From positions 2,790,001-2,854,000 of the forward strand of contig JAEBUN010000002.1 of NCBI GenBank assembly GCA_023014365.1: a stretch of DNA of 64,000 bases. Direction: 5' to 3'. Below, piece by piece: positions 35,406 to 47,400 of this stretch. The DNA is from Lepiota brunneoincarnata (lineage: Eukaryota; Basidiomycota; Agaricomycetes; Agaricales; Agaricaceae). Position 1 is the stretch's first letter, and every line of letters begins with the position of its first letter. The notes beneath the pieces were generated by a model. It did not search any database, was not told the DNA's origin, and saw only the letters and a program-made list of their open reading frames with translations. The translations under genes were made by a program, and so were the position numbers.

Positions 35406-36106
35406 TCGGCCCATGTCGTTGGAACCCCAACACTGGCGCACCATATGGCCGCATCCCGATATGACGACATGCTGGGCACCCTAGGTCCTGTTCCTGCCAT
35501 ACGTGCACGAGGGCCGGCTTCACACACCACCTAACAGACCGCCTGCCTTTTCACCCTTTTGTGCTGCGCACCAACGGCACTCTTTCCTAAAAGCTACCCC
35601 CTTGAGCCGTTCTCCAACCGCGAGCGCTTGATATTTCTGGACCCTGTTGAGAGTCACGGACAATGTTTTGATTAACCTGTCATTCACAATTCATCCAATT
35701 GATTATTTCTTTCCCTTTCTCTTTCTTGGCCATCCTCTCAAATACTTACTTCGTGAGGCCTGCCGAACCGTCTGAAGTGAGGTGCCCTTTGATACTCTTT
35801 GCATCATGAAGAACACATTCATATATGTTTTAGTTAATTATACTGGAACAAATGGGGAAGCGTAGCGTGCATGTGTCTAACTAGAGAGGAATAGGCTGTC
35901 GACTAGGAAAAATCAAAGACGTAATGGGGCCGCATATGGCGTCCGTCCCCAAAATAAAACTGCAGCCCAAGGATTAGAAGCTAATGTACAAACGGATAAA
36001 TATGTCCTCTGATTTGACGTAGGCGGTACATTCTAATGTGAGAGATGAGCAAGTCGAATAGAAATCAGAAAGACCAGACAAGAGAAATTTCAGAATGGAA
36101 CAATGA
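35406..36106. other. Convergent intergenic region
   Basis: About 700 bases between the NCS6 stop and the stop of the minus-strand MDR gene. No coding sequence is recognised. A pyrimidine-rich stretch lies near 35700-35760. Confidence 0.5.
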
Positions 36107-39100
36107 TCAGGCAGCAATCTTGACAACAACCGTTCCTCCACTCGAAAGGGGACCACCATCCACGAATACTTCAGGGACCTTCTCGAAGGGCACGATTCGC
36201 CTGCCTTCCCAATGCACAGACTGTCGTTCGACAGCTGCTACGGCAGACTCGGCCGGCGTCCCCGTCGCCATCCCCCGACCATCCGCACCAACACCATTAG
36301 TCGTGGCAAATTCTGCCCCCACCCAAGGTTTGACACCGTATTCCAACGCAAGATCCACGACAGATCCAATCGTCTCCCCTACGTCCTTCCCCTCCCAATC
36401 CACATCCTGTGAGATGTTAACCCACGCATACCCCACCTTGCCACCTTTGCCATTGTTATTTTGAATGTTTGCATTCTCAGATGATCCCCGCCCCGCATCT
36501 CCAGCCGACGTCCCACCACCACCGCCAAATTTGAGTGAACGCAACCCGGCACGGAACAAGTCTCCAGCACTTGGGATCGCCCTCTCAGGATTATCACCCA
36601 CAACCGTCGTAAACTGCCCCATGGACCTCACCATGCCCTTCCCATTCTTGCCAAGCCCATTCCCATTCCCATTTGGACCTGGCGTCCTCCCAGGGGACCT
36701 CAACAACCTCTCCGCAGCTTCTCTCACCACCTTTCCTCCCACCGTATCCAACACCGCATCAAACACATCTCCATCATCCTTCAACCCATCCACAACTCTG
36801 GCTACCGCCCTTCGGCCTTCATCGGCCCCTATCACTTCTCCATCGTCAAAAATCACTTCTTCCGCACCCCACTTCCTAATCCTTTCTTCCACCTCTCCCA
36901 TAAACCGGTCAGCAACGGTTGAAGTCGTAGGCACGTTCGGCGGGGAAGCAATAAACGGGACGTGAACGCATACTCGCCATCCCCGCAACACGAGCATTTG
37001 TACGGCCATAGCGCCAACTCCGTCATGGCCTCGTAACACAAGAGCGCGTCGTCTCCGACCATTCTCGTGATCACCCAAATTAAGTCGAGAGAGCATTGTG
37101 CCATATGCTGCCAAATTTAGGGGGGGATGTGGGCCGACCCCTGCGGCGGAACGATTTTTGGCCATGTCCGTAGTACCGCCGCTCACAGAGGACAAGGAGA
37201 GGTTGTCGCGCATCGAGGAAAAGGCGTACGTGAATGTTCTGACGGCGCGATATGCTGGGACACCGCATAATGGTAGAAGTGCAAGTTCCTCGAGCGACAA
37301 TGAATGTGGGATTGGTACGGTAGATAAGGATGATGGCAATGGCGGTGAGAATGTGGGTAGAGAAGAACCATCGGGGGATGGGAGGTTCGGATATGGTACA
37401 CGGTGGATCCGGTGTCGGTCAACAACTATGAATTCTGTTAATGCACCACACTGTCCGGGAAGAATATGCGTCAGTTGCTTTGTCGTTGTTAAGAATGGGA
37501 ACAGAAGAATGTGAAAGGGGGGCAATGGACGTCCTGAGTTAGTGTGGTGAAGCATAACGAAAACAATCTTCCCCTGAAGCTAAAGACCAAGACAGAAGCC
37601 TTACCTTCCTAACATCCAATAGTCCAGCCACCCACTCTCCCTTCCTAACAACCTCCCCCCTCACCTCCCATCCACACTCGACAACCCTCCCAACAAAACT
37701 CCGCCCGGGAATATAGCCAACGCTCGCTACCGCCGTCGTGTTACCTCTCTTCGTTGTTGTGTAATCATTCTCCTGTTTCTCAGGCGGTTGTGAATGTCGT
37801 TTATCAGGAGGATGCTGCTGTCGGCGCCGCTGCAGGGATGCCTTTCCAGTAGATCGGCCAAGGCTGACTGACCTCGAGAGTCGCTCGCGCAGGCTTAGAC
37901 TCCTTCCTAATCCAATCCCCTTCGCCTTTGTTTGTAGCTTTTCTTTTCCCTTCTCAGCGACGCTTCCTTCGGGCGCCTGCTCTTGATCAACTTCACTCTG
38001 GACCATGACCAACTGCTCCTCAGCACCCATCTCCTGATCGCGGGTCGCACTCGTAGCTGCAGCAAGTACAGGAGTAGCAGCAGGTAACCCATGCGACATC
38101 CTCACCCCGACCACCCTCCCATCCACTCCATCCACTCCAACAGCCCACACTTGCACAAGGACACAACCACTAGGAACATACTCTGGCGGTTTCCGATAAC
38201 TCGTGAACCCCAACACAGGGCCACCGCCATTATTCCCAACCCCTTCTGCTACGACACCGTGTCCACCATCCCCCACCCCACCAAACCTAGCCTGATCCTC
38301 ACTGCGCCTCGACCCCCCAGGATCCATTTTGTCAGAAACAGTCTTCCTCTTAACCAGCGGGAAATTCAATGGCAAAATTCCCATCAAACCCTTTCGCCCC
38401 GCAACACTCCCTAGCCCTCTCACAACCTCCACACTCGCCACCGTCGTCTGCGCCATTCCATTCTTCGTCAAATCCACCCTACCCTCACCTGCGCCTACCA
38501 CACCCCCAAGACCCCCACCAATTTTACCCTGAGCAAGTCCACCACGATTAGAATCCAGATCGAGACGCGGTGGCGCGCGAGGAAGTACTAGCGAAGTATA
38601 TCCTGCCGTTCCCTGCGAAGGAAGCTCGCCGGAGAATTTGGGCAGAGCAACAAGCTCTGCGGCAGCCGTTCCAGCGCCGAGACTAACCGAGTGAGCGCGG
38701 CCGTGCGAGCGTGAAGGTGGATCTGAACGTAGAAATGTGGTATGCGAGCGGAGAGGTATAGGCGAGTCGGAGCGGCGTAGCGTGGGTGTCCCATCAGAAC
38801 CGAGCGACCTTGATCGTCGGTGTCCAAGTCTCGGGCGAGATGGGGCAGGGACTTGGAGATATTGTGATGAAGAGGACGTAGTAGCAGGTTTAGAGGATGC
38901 GGATAGAGGGGATGGCGTGACAGGTTGATGTTTGGGATATTGGGATGAGTGACCTCGTCTCTCTCTCCCCCGCTCCGTCTGCTCGCTACCTGAACCAAGG
39001 AGTGCTTGAAACGTCGCTGCCCTACTTCTCTCACTGGACCCCCTGCGTGTGGCTTTAGCCTTGTCGAGGCTTCCTGTCCCAGTCCCGGTGGCTGCAACAG

Positions 39101-40837
39101 CATCACATCCGCCTACCCCAGACGTCTTCCTGCTGTCATCCCCATGCTGCTTCAACAGTTGCCTTGCTTTCCACGAGGGAGACCCAGATGCATCCCTTTT
39201 CTGTCCATTCCTGTACAGCTCATCTTCCTCTGCAGCCTCAAGTACCGCAGTCATGCTCATCATAACACTTGATGTGTGTCTGTCTCGAGTGCGCTGCTGA
39301 TGATATTGATACCGTTGTTGGAGGTTTGGGCCTGCAAAGGTAGATGGGGTGGTGGTAGCGGCGGCACCAAGGCCATGGTACGTGTGGGATTTGGTGGGTA
39401 TTCGTCTTGGTTGAGTGGTGGAAGTGGCAGCTGGGGTTGTGGTTGCTTTTGTGGGCCCATAGGTGTACCCACTACTAACGCCATTGTTAGCCCATTGTTT
39501 CGTTACGTCTTTTCCCGGAGACCCATGTTCCCGTTTCGCGTCATTTCCAATGGTACCATCAGGCAAAGCAGTCGTGGCTCCTGTCGTTTCCGTCATGAGA
39601 TCCGAAAAGACCGAATGAGCGTCCAACGAATTCGAAGACATCGAAGAGGCAATTGAGACCATGCTTGCTGTCGCCATCGCACGTCCTTGTGGTTGTTCGA
39701 CGGTTGCAGAGGCAATGGGACCAGGATCAAATGCAGAGCGGGGGCTGGGAACCGTGCGGCCTTTATTGAGAGAATTAGATCGCGAGGGTGTTCGGGTTGA
39801 GGGTACGGCAATTCGCGCTGGCGATGGTGCAGGCGAAGAAGCCGCTCCTGTTGGCGTAATGCCTGCATTTGCATGTGTACTTGCAGCCATACTGTTATTG
39901 GTAGCAGCGTTAAACTTGCTATTCATTGATGGCGAAGGCGACGCCAAGTCTGGTTTTGGTTCATCGGCGAACTTCTCTACATTTTCACTTGGTGTATGGC
40001 GGGGAGGCGAGGATTCTTGAGCGGGTGCTTTTCCTCGAAGCGAACGCTTGCTGACTTTGCGGGGTGTCGTTGTCGCTGCAGTGGCTACAAACGACATGGG
40101 TATTGATAATGATGAAGCGAGCGAGGCTCTCGGTGAAGAGTTGGGGGTATAAAACACGTCTGGTGATGATTTGTCGTCGTCGTCGTCGTCGTCGTCTTGA
40201 TCTTGGCCTTCGTCGTCGGAGATGCTGCTACGGGCGGCAGGGTACACTCGAGTATCTACTGTCTCTGCCCCCTGAGTAGAAACGTTATCGCGGGCCAAGT
40301 TGACGTTATGGGAGATGTTGAACTCGTGTACTGGTCCCTGACTGGACTGGCGTCCCGAAGCCGATGTTGAAGAGATAGTCGAAGCAGAGGTGGTGGATAC
40401 AGCCGAGGCAGAAGGGAGGTGAGGGGCGTGAGATGAGGAAGAGACGTGGGTTCTTGAACCCTGGATGTCCCCCTGTAACTGTAACAAATTGAGCATCATC
40501 GCCAACATGTGAGTATGTATACATAACAACAATTTGCGACGCGACGTGTGTGCGTGTGGCTCCGAGAATTATGTAGGACAAAGACGGGGAACAACGGACG
40601 TACTGATGATCTGGGATTAACACCAACTTCAACGCCCTGTACCCTCTGTCTCGACGAGGATTGAAGACCATCGCCCTGTCCGTTCCTCTCACGAGCCCCA
40701 GTTCCAGACTGGGCTCGGGCCTCGGCCGCAATGCGGAGCATCTCTTGACGATTCGAGTGGTGCGATTTGTCTCGAGGGAGGGTATAAGTTTGGGAAGGAC
40801 GGTTAAGAATTGTCTGGAGGAGAGTCGGTTTCGCCAT
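36107..40837 (-). CDS. MDR-fold protein with very long disordered N-terminus
   Basis: The C-terminal 600 or so residues form a medium-chain dehydrogenase/reductase fold of the quinone-oxidoreductase type. The GroES-like part includes CVLVQVWAVGVDGVDGRVVG, GYIPGRSFVGRVVECG and VVRKGEWVAGLL. After an intron, CGALTEFIVVDRHRI and LALLPLCGVPAYRAVRTFTY follow. The nucleotide-binding segment reads VLRGHDGVGAMAVQMLVLRG in place of the usual GAxGGVG. The structural and catalytic zinc cysteines are not evident, so this is a zinc-free MDR, perhaps like yeast AST1/AST2, which are membrane-associated and not proven enzymes. Before the fold lie roughly 700-800 low-complexity residues, rich in Ser, Thr, Ala, Pro, with a poly-Asp run. 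The start MAKPTLLQTILNRP at 40837 joins through an in-phase intron (PRSS-GDIQGSRT). Total is about 1,500 residues. Confidence 0.72.
40173..40197. repeat. Trinucleotide repeat encoding poly-Asp
   Basis: About eight units of TCG/GTC encode consecutive aspartates on the minus strand inside the disordered region of the MDR-fold protein. Being a triplet run, it can change length without breaking the frame. Confidence 0.8.
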
Positions 40838-42880
40838 CTCTCAGTATGAATGAAGAGAGAGCGGTGTAGACAATGTCCCAGCCCGCGGGAAGGTCGAGGC
40901 TAATGGGCGCTGGGCGAGCGTCAAAGGGAGCACGTCTGATGTCATCAATTTCTTAGACATACCCAACAACACTACAAACCTGTACTATCTGACATAGAAA
41001 GTGACCAAAGCGATCGTACACGGTAGGAAACAGCCTTTGCTCTCCGTGGCTGGGGCATTTTGTGATATGATCATTGCCGTGTTTATGTTTGGCTTGGTAC
41101 GCCACTTGTGCCTCTCGTGCATCGCCGCTGAACCACTTACGCAGTTATCAAGGCGGTCCAAAGGAATATCCAAAGCGATTCGTCACCGAAATCAACGGCT
41201 GCTGCTCGAAATCGGGATGCTCACAGTTAACGCATAGTGCTCGCAAATCTCCGTCAAAGCTCGCCCCGAATTATCATAGCCGTAATAACTCTTCTGCAAA
41301 GCGTTACAAGATAGTGTCGGATGCATAAATAATTCCCGGACCCCCGCTCAGCAAGTTGTACGCCAATCCGATCCTGGTCCTGCTCAACAACTGCTTCACT
41401 ATTATCGGAGGATGCAACGAGGCCCTCCCATCATCCGAGATTGTATTTCTTAGCTGTTCCATTATCACCGACGCCAATGCGGGACAGGTAATAGCTAGTA
41501 ACGTCCCTTTCGCTCATACTCGCCCCTCAGCAACAGGCTCTACAGAGAACAGGGTCTGTGCTTAGCTAGCCACCGGACCAGAGCATACTGATTGGCTAGA
41601 GAGTAACCATGTATCCAACATAGAAATTCATCCCAAAGGGCCATCCAAACGGACCGTCCTCAACCTACACATGTCCACCGTTGGTGAGTCAAGAACAATG
41701 TGAGATGTGGTGGTCGGGCGAGTTTGTTGTCGGTAGTGAGTTGGGTTGTGGGTCACATAGCTCTAACCCTCTTATGACGGTGCAAGCGACTTCTTCTTCC
41801 TCGATAATCGCGGAGGGTGAAGAAAAATCACAGAGAACAGAAACAAAGCTTGTGCTCTTCCAGTGTCTCCCGCCTTATTGGGTTCACAGCCGATGCCTTC
41901 AACGTCACTGCGAAGTCGCCGCCGATCGAGAATGCCAAACTGGCCCAGCGACACAGTATCTCGGGGGCAGCAGAGTCAGTACCGGCCGAATGACAGGGGC
42001 TAATCCCGGCAGGTTCACAGCCCTGTGAAAGACTGGGGAATTACCTGCTACCTAATGGTTGGCATTTGCGCACCATCGAGCAAACGATCCCTGCCACCCG
42101 CATCAAGGCCACAAACATTTTAACTAATTATACTGGCCAAGTTGCCTCGGTCACGCTATGACACCCAACACATCGGACGTTGGGAGAGCTTATGTCGCCA
42201 GATTTATTCGGGTGTGAGGACCGGGGGAGGGGGAAGTTTTGACTTTAAAATTCAAAATTCGCAGAACACCCCTCAGCAATTAGATATCAGACACGCGGAG
42301 TCCACGTTCCACTGACAATGCCGGATGCTTTGTACGAATATTTGACTGGCGCCTAAACCGGGGTGCGTGAGGAGCCATTTCAGAATTCAATTTGACCTTT
42401 TTAATATACTTATGTTTTTCGCTTGGCGTTGCCAGGGTGTGGTGTTGCTCTGGTGAGGATTATTTTCCCATCCGCGATTGAGCAATCCAGTTGGTGCCTT
42501 TGCCACTTCCATCCCCTGCTTTCAAACAACGTATTTGTTATCAAAAGCCGGAGTCTATACTTAATGAAGTACTCCGGGCCTACACACTGGCCAGTCCGTG
42601 ACCATAGGGGCTGTACATACAGGTTTCTATGAGCTTGACAATGGAGCTTTCCCACGTCACTTAGTTCCCCACTTTCTGTTGACAGTCCTCAGAGTCCGAC
42701 GTGCGAGTGGAGGCATTTCCGACTTTTTGACGGCACACATCGTCAACAGTCAGCCCCCCTCCCTACCCCCCAGTACGACATTATAACCCCACCCCCCATC
42801 GTTGAGGTCGAGAAGACTGACTGGCAATTTCCAGCCGCTCGCCCAGTTGAAGCATACGAATCTTATTTAAGGAACACATC
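40838..42880. other. Gene-poor region containing a DUF6534 relic
   Basis: Apart from the relic at 40999-41580, I see no gene in these 2 kb. The left end should contain the MDR gene promoter and the right end the F-box gene promoter. Open frames are short and lack motifs. Confidence 0.45.
40999..41580 (+). pseudogene. Relic of a DUF6534-type membrane protein gene
   Basis: Pieces of the agaricomycete DUF6534 family are present in order: the transmembrane segment LLSVAGAFCDMIIAVFMFGL, a possible splice to LSRRSKGISKAIRHR, then RLLLEIGMLTVNA followed by a stop. After a gap comes SKLYANPILVLLNNCF, the family's characteristic KxYxNSxLxxLN motif. Stops and frame changes interrupt it, and the N-terminal half is missing. 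The same segments occur at the right edge (WGLVGALCDVLIAGYMFRF and KHIYANSILVLFNNRF), supporting a shared origin. The family is multi-pass membrane protein of unknown role. Confidence 0.5.
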
Positions 42881-44443
42881 ATGGCTACCAACGTCCAGCT
42901 TCCTTCAGATATATGGTACCAGATCTCCGCATATATTCCCAATTACGAGTTGGAAAGGCTATACTCAGTCAATAGGGAGCTCTTCCAGATATCGATGTCG
43001 CTAAGATATCGCAACATATCCACGCTCACTCAACCCAAGCGCCTGCACATGATCTTGTAAGTACCCCATGGGTCCGCTCTGGCACTCCCGCTGATTTGGG
43101 CCGTATCCTTTAGTCAGGACCCAAAATTGGGACATCATGTTCGATCCTTCGATTTGCATAACACTAGTTTCCCGCTCAATTGGTACTACGCATTATCCTC
43201 TGGGGCCCAGAAGCCAATATCGAACGTATCATGGTCCAGAAACCTAGTTGTCCACACTCGAAGGGCATTCAAGTCCTTTGGCTACTTTACGACTGCTGCA
43301 AAGGACCGCAAGCTTGCCCAAAGATGGAGGAAACTCGTGGGCTCTCTTGATCAACTGACGACCCTTAACATCACCTGGATCCCTCCTCTGGACCCCCCGT
43401 CTTCCCCTTACGCAGATTCCCTGCTCACCCCTGGTTGGAGATGTTTTGGCTCCAATCTACGTAAACTTTCTTTGTCTACCGCCCCCAAGTTTCTGAATCA
43501 AATCCTCACTCCATCACTCCACTTAGAGAGGCTGGAGATGTTCTCACTGGTCATACTCAGCTCTCCCGACGACCATCCGGCGGACGACTCTGCTACCCCC
43601 GGGAATGTGATGACAGCTACACCCTTCATTCAGAAGCATTCAGAAACCCTTCAAGGCCTCAGCTTCAGCTCCAACACTGATTTTCCCATGTCAGTCGTTC
43701 ACGCTATCGGGCACATCCCCCACCTCAGGAAATTTAACATTACTCAGCCTTGCCGGGTACGGGGGAGTCCCACCCGTACACTTCACCCCTTTCTATTCGC
43801 ACACTGTGATACTATAACCGATATCAAACTCAATTTTCTCTATACGGATGGAGGTTCCTTTCCTGGCTACAACGAATGGTTTTGTCAGGCATCATGTCTC
43901 ACAGAACTCTCCAACCTACATAGCCTTGAACTCCATCTCCGGGCGATCCCTTCGTCTTTCCACCCAATTGAGACGAAGCTCTGTTCCTATCTTACCAAAC
44001 ACGCTCGCTCGCTCACAGAACTCTCGATACTTGAGCTGGAGCTTACCTTCGCGCAGCTCCAATGTCTTTTGGACGCGCTTGTCATCCAGGATTCGGCAAC
44101 GTCCCCACTCAGAGTTTTGAGTATCGAGGTACAAATTCTCGCTGCCGCCGTCTTCCATACCCTGGCCATCAAACTCCCCCATCTCCGACGGCTCAATCTG
44201 GGGTACTTTGATATCGAGCACGACTCAAACTGGACCCTTGTGGAGCTTTTTGAGAGAAGGATGCGATTATTGTCGTTGGATAGCTGGCGGCTTGAAGCAC
44301 TTAAACTCAGCCACAGGCCCGGTCTAGTACATCATACAAGACATATTGAACGTTGCGTGGTACAGAATATTCCACATGTCAAATTCGTCAACGGACGAAG
44401 TCGAGACGACTATACACAGGGGAATTGGAAGTACCTCTATTAA
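42881..44443 (+). CDS. F-box/leucine-rich-repeat-like protein
   Basis: The first exon (MATNVQLPSDIWYQISAYI, then LERLYSVNRELFQI) has an F-box-like beginning. It splices in phase (HMI-FQDPKLG) to a long second exon of about 435 codons with leucine-rich helices and strands: LTTLNITWIPPLDPP, LRKLSLSTAPKFL, LHLERLEMFSLVIL, HLRKFNITQPCRV, LHSLELHLRAIPS, LRRLNLGYFDIEH. The layout matches the very large agaricomycete F-box families, whose members usually act as substrate receptors of SCF ubiquitin ligases. The substrate cannot be told. The F-box itself is weak, so binding to Skp1 is inferred. No signal peptide or membrane segment is present. Confidence 0.72.
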
Positions 44444-47400
44444 TACGATCTCTTTCCCAGTATTTCACTGGGTTCCTTTTTGCTGGACGCTTTGAGTCTC
44501 AGCAGCCAATTAATACTGTCCATGAGCCTCGGTCCCCAGGTTGATTCATTTCCGTGGCAGCGTCTAGATCTGCTATTGGCCCAAGTTGGAGTTGGACGTC
44601 CAACGGCGGAGTAGCAGGGTATTCGCGAGAGTTCAGCCAACTTCAGCACGAATTGACTGTCTCCCTCTGGAATTTGTGGTCTTGATTGGTGGGAAGTCTT
44701 ATTGAATGTGGTGGATCGGATGTACGACCTAGGGCTGGTTGTGAGCCAACTCTATCCCCCCAGTCGATGTCGGTGCTGCCAACACTGACTGAAGAGTTGT
44801 TATCGCTTGGAGATGTGTCTCCACTGCGTTTAGTGTCGGGCTCGCAAACGCGTGCCGAGTTCCGATCTCCGTTGCGCTGGCGTCTCTCACCCTGCCTTTC
44901 GCTTTTGTTGTATGTCCCACTCTCAGTTATCATTGCACGATCTCCACCGTTCTGCACCACCCCCCACTGTGCCTTCAACACGCCCCTCTGCTTGTCAACT
45001 TCATGTTATTGTGCTTATTGTTTCCAGACAAGCGCGTGTACCGTTGTGTTAGATAAATAGCGTATTATGTGTAGTTACACTTCAGCTCTCGCGACGAGAC
45101 TGAAGTGAATATTTTATTCATACCTCTAATTACTGTACTAACTTCTTTGTGTAGTATATCTTATACTATTCTACATTTAGTGTTTAAAGTAGGTAAACCT
45201 AAAGTTGCTCTGGTGCCAATATCCTGGGGATGATTATCGTTGTTCCGAGTCCCAAATACCAACATTCCGCACAGACGAATCCAAACTCAATATTGCGCCT
45301 GGTCCTTACCACGCGAAATTAACTCGCCTTTCACGGCTTCTACCCACTCCGCATGGAGTATCTTCAAGCTCTGTCGGAGGGAACTGTTTCCCCTACCTTC
45401 ATCGGCACTGCCTCGTTCAGTCGCGTGATATTAGTACGATTTAAATATCGGGAGGCTAACAGATTTGAGCAGCTAGTCACAATTCGGCCGTCCATACTCT
45501 GCTGCAATCCAAGACTTGCTTTTGTCTGGATCTGAATTTCAGTCGCGTCGGCGACTTAGCGGTGGACATCTGGGTCCGAAGCGATCAGTTGGATTAGGGA
45601 TGTTCGCCTTCGCACATCCACGTACCACACATTGGGAGAGACAATGCAAAGGAGAAGCAGAGATGGGTCCATGGGGGGCCGACTAGTACCCCCAACAAAT
45701 CGATTATCATCAAGGTTTGTTCCGTCCTAGCCTGATTTCGCGAAGAAGATTCATTCTGAAACAAGTATCATACTTCCATTCTGCTCGGAGGACTGATGTC
45801 TTGTCAGTGGCACGCGTTGCATAAACGTAGCGTCTCATCCGCCACATCAGTATGGCTCTGGAGCAATAAAAACAAGCCTTCCGCAAATAGGAAAGCGAAC
45901 ACAAGAACGTACTGCGCGACCGAATTCGGGATGGGCGTGATAAGAGAGCACGGGTGACGATTGGTGCTTGTCTGCTCTGGGAGTATTTGCTATAGAACAG
46001 ATAGTCCCTGATCTGCGACTCTCACCTTGCTGGAGTTCTTCCACATGGAGGGGTGGAGAAGGTGGCCATTCTAGTGGCTTTCTGATTGGGTCGTGCGTGA
46101 TGTATTAATGATTTTAATGTAGGGATCCCCCATCAATGTTCTCAGCACAGCACTCGGCCCTTGGTATACTAACCCAGCCAACTCTCCAGGCCTCAGTCTC
46201 CACGTTGTTTACGCCCTTTCATATCGAATGTGAAGAGAGAAGGGCGTTGGAAAATAAAGGGACGCCAGGTTTGCTTCAATGACTGCGGAACGTCACGCGC
46301 GAAGAAGCAATATATCCAAACCAAGCCTCAGCTCCAGTGAGTTAGTAGTCGTACTTATCGGTTTATACACGCTGTCCACTCGGGTTAAAGTCATGGGGCT
46401 GCAGGTTGCCGAAACACTATGACCGTAGGACAATGGTTGAGGTAAGGATCAGCGATCCGCGGCGGCCAGCGGTAGTTCTGTCTGTGTAAGAGGCAGCGAA
46501 CAACTCTCAAACATCATCCAGCCATCCCAACCTGGGGTCGTGAGCATGGTAAGTGATTACGGCCCTGTCTGCCTGTTGGGCTCCAACAGGGTATTCCCCC
46601 TAACGAACTGTGGTTATCAGTTTTGTTATGACGCATTTCCTGTCAAAATCTGCGAGTCCGGGCCGCGAATAGGCAGAGTTTGTCAGGGAGATCCGTAATA
46701 CATACACCGGCTACTGGCGGCCTTGTGCTTGTAAATGTCGAAAAAAAGGGGCATCATAAACATGAACATAACTAGTTCCGTACTTTGCGTGCCTGCCCAG
46801 ACGAATTTTATGTTCATCATGAATTCTGTACTCTATTCTGAGGGATAATTTACCTAGCCCAAGTTAGGCCCACGAGGATCGCAATTCCTAATCAGCAGTG
46901 GACCTGGCCTCCCGTGAACAGTCCCCCCCCGCGTGCCCAGATCAGTGTCGTCATCAAGTTGCCTTTGCCTGCCGAGTCAAGACACCAGCGTACGCAGCAA
47001 ATCGCACAGCAACCTTGTTTAAACAGGAGGTTTACGACTTGAAATTCGGAGCTTGGGGCTCGACGTTCGAGGAACGGCCCCAGTCTGCCACCTCCGTGGT
47101 GACCATCTTCTGGAAGCCATTCTTATGTGATGGACGCCAAGCTGAAATACAACGGTTCGGAGCTTGGATTCTGGCACTCAAAGGCAACATTTTTGGGGGT
47201 GACGTGGGTGGGGTTGGGATTACGCCTCGACCAATAAGTGAAGGACAGAATTGACCTGAGTCTTCCCGACGTAACAACGCCCATATCCAATGACTCCGGG
47301 TAGCTAGCGGCTGAGACTACCACTATCCACGGCCCGTACAAACCTCTCGGGGTCGGAGAGGAGAAAGTGACGCCGGGCCTAGAACCTGGAACGGCGACCC

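Noticed and set aside
44643..45060. Overlapping 112- and 124-codon frames on opposite strands
   Set aside because: Each is open because the other strand has biased composition. Neither has a recognisable motif or gene context.
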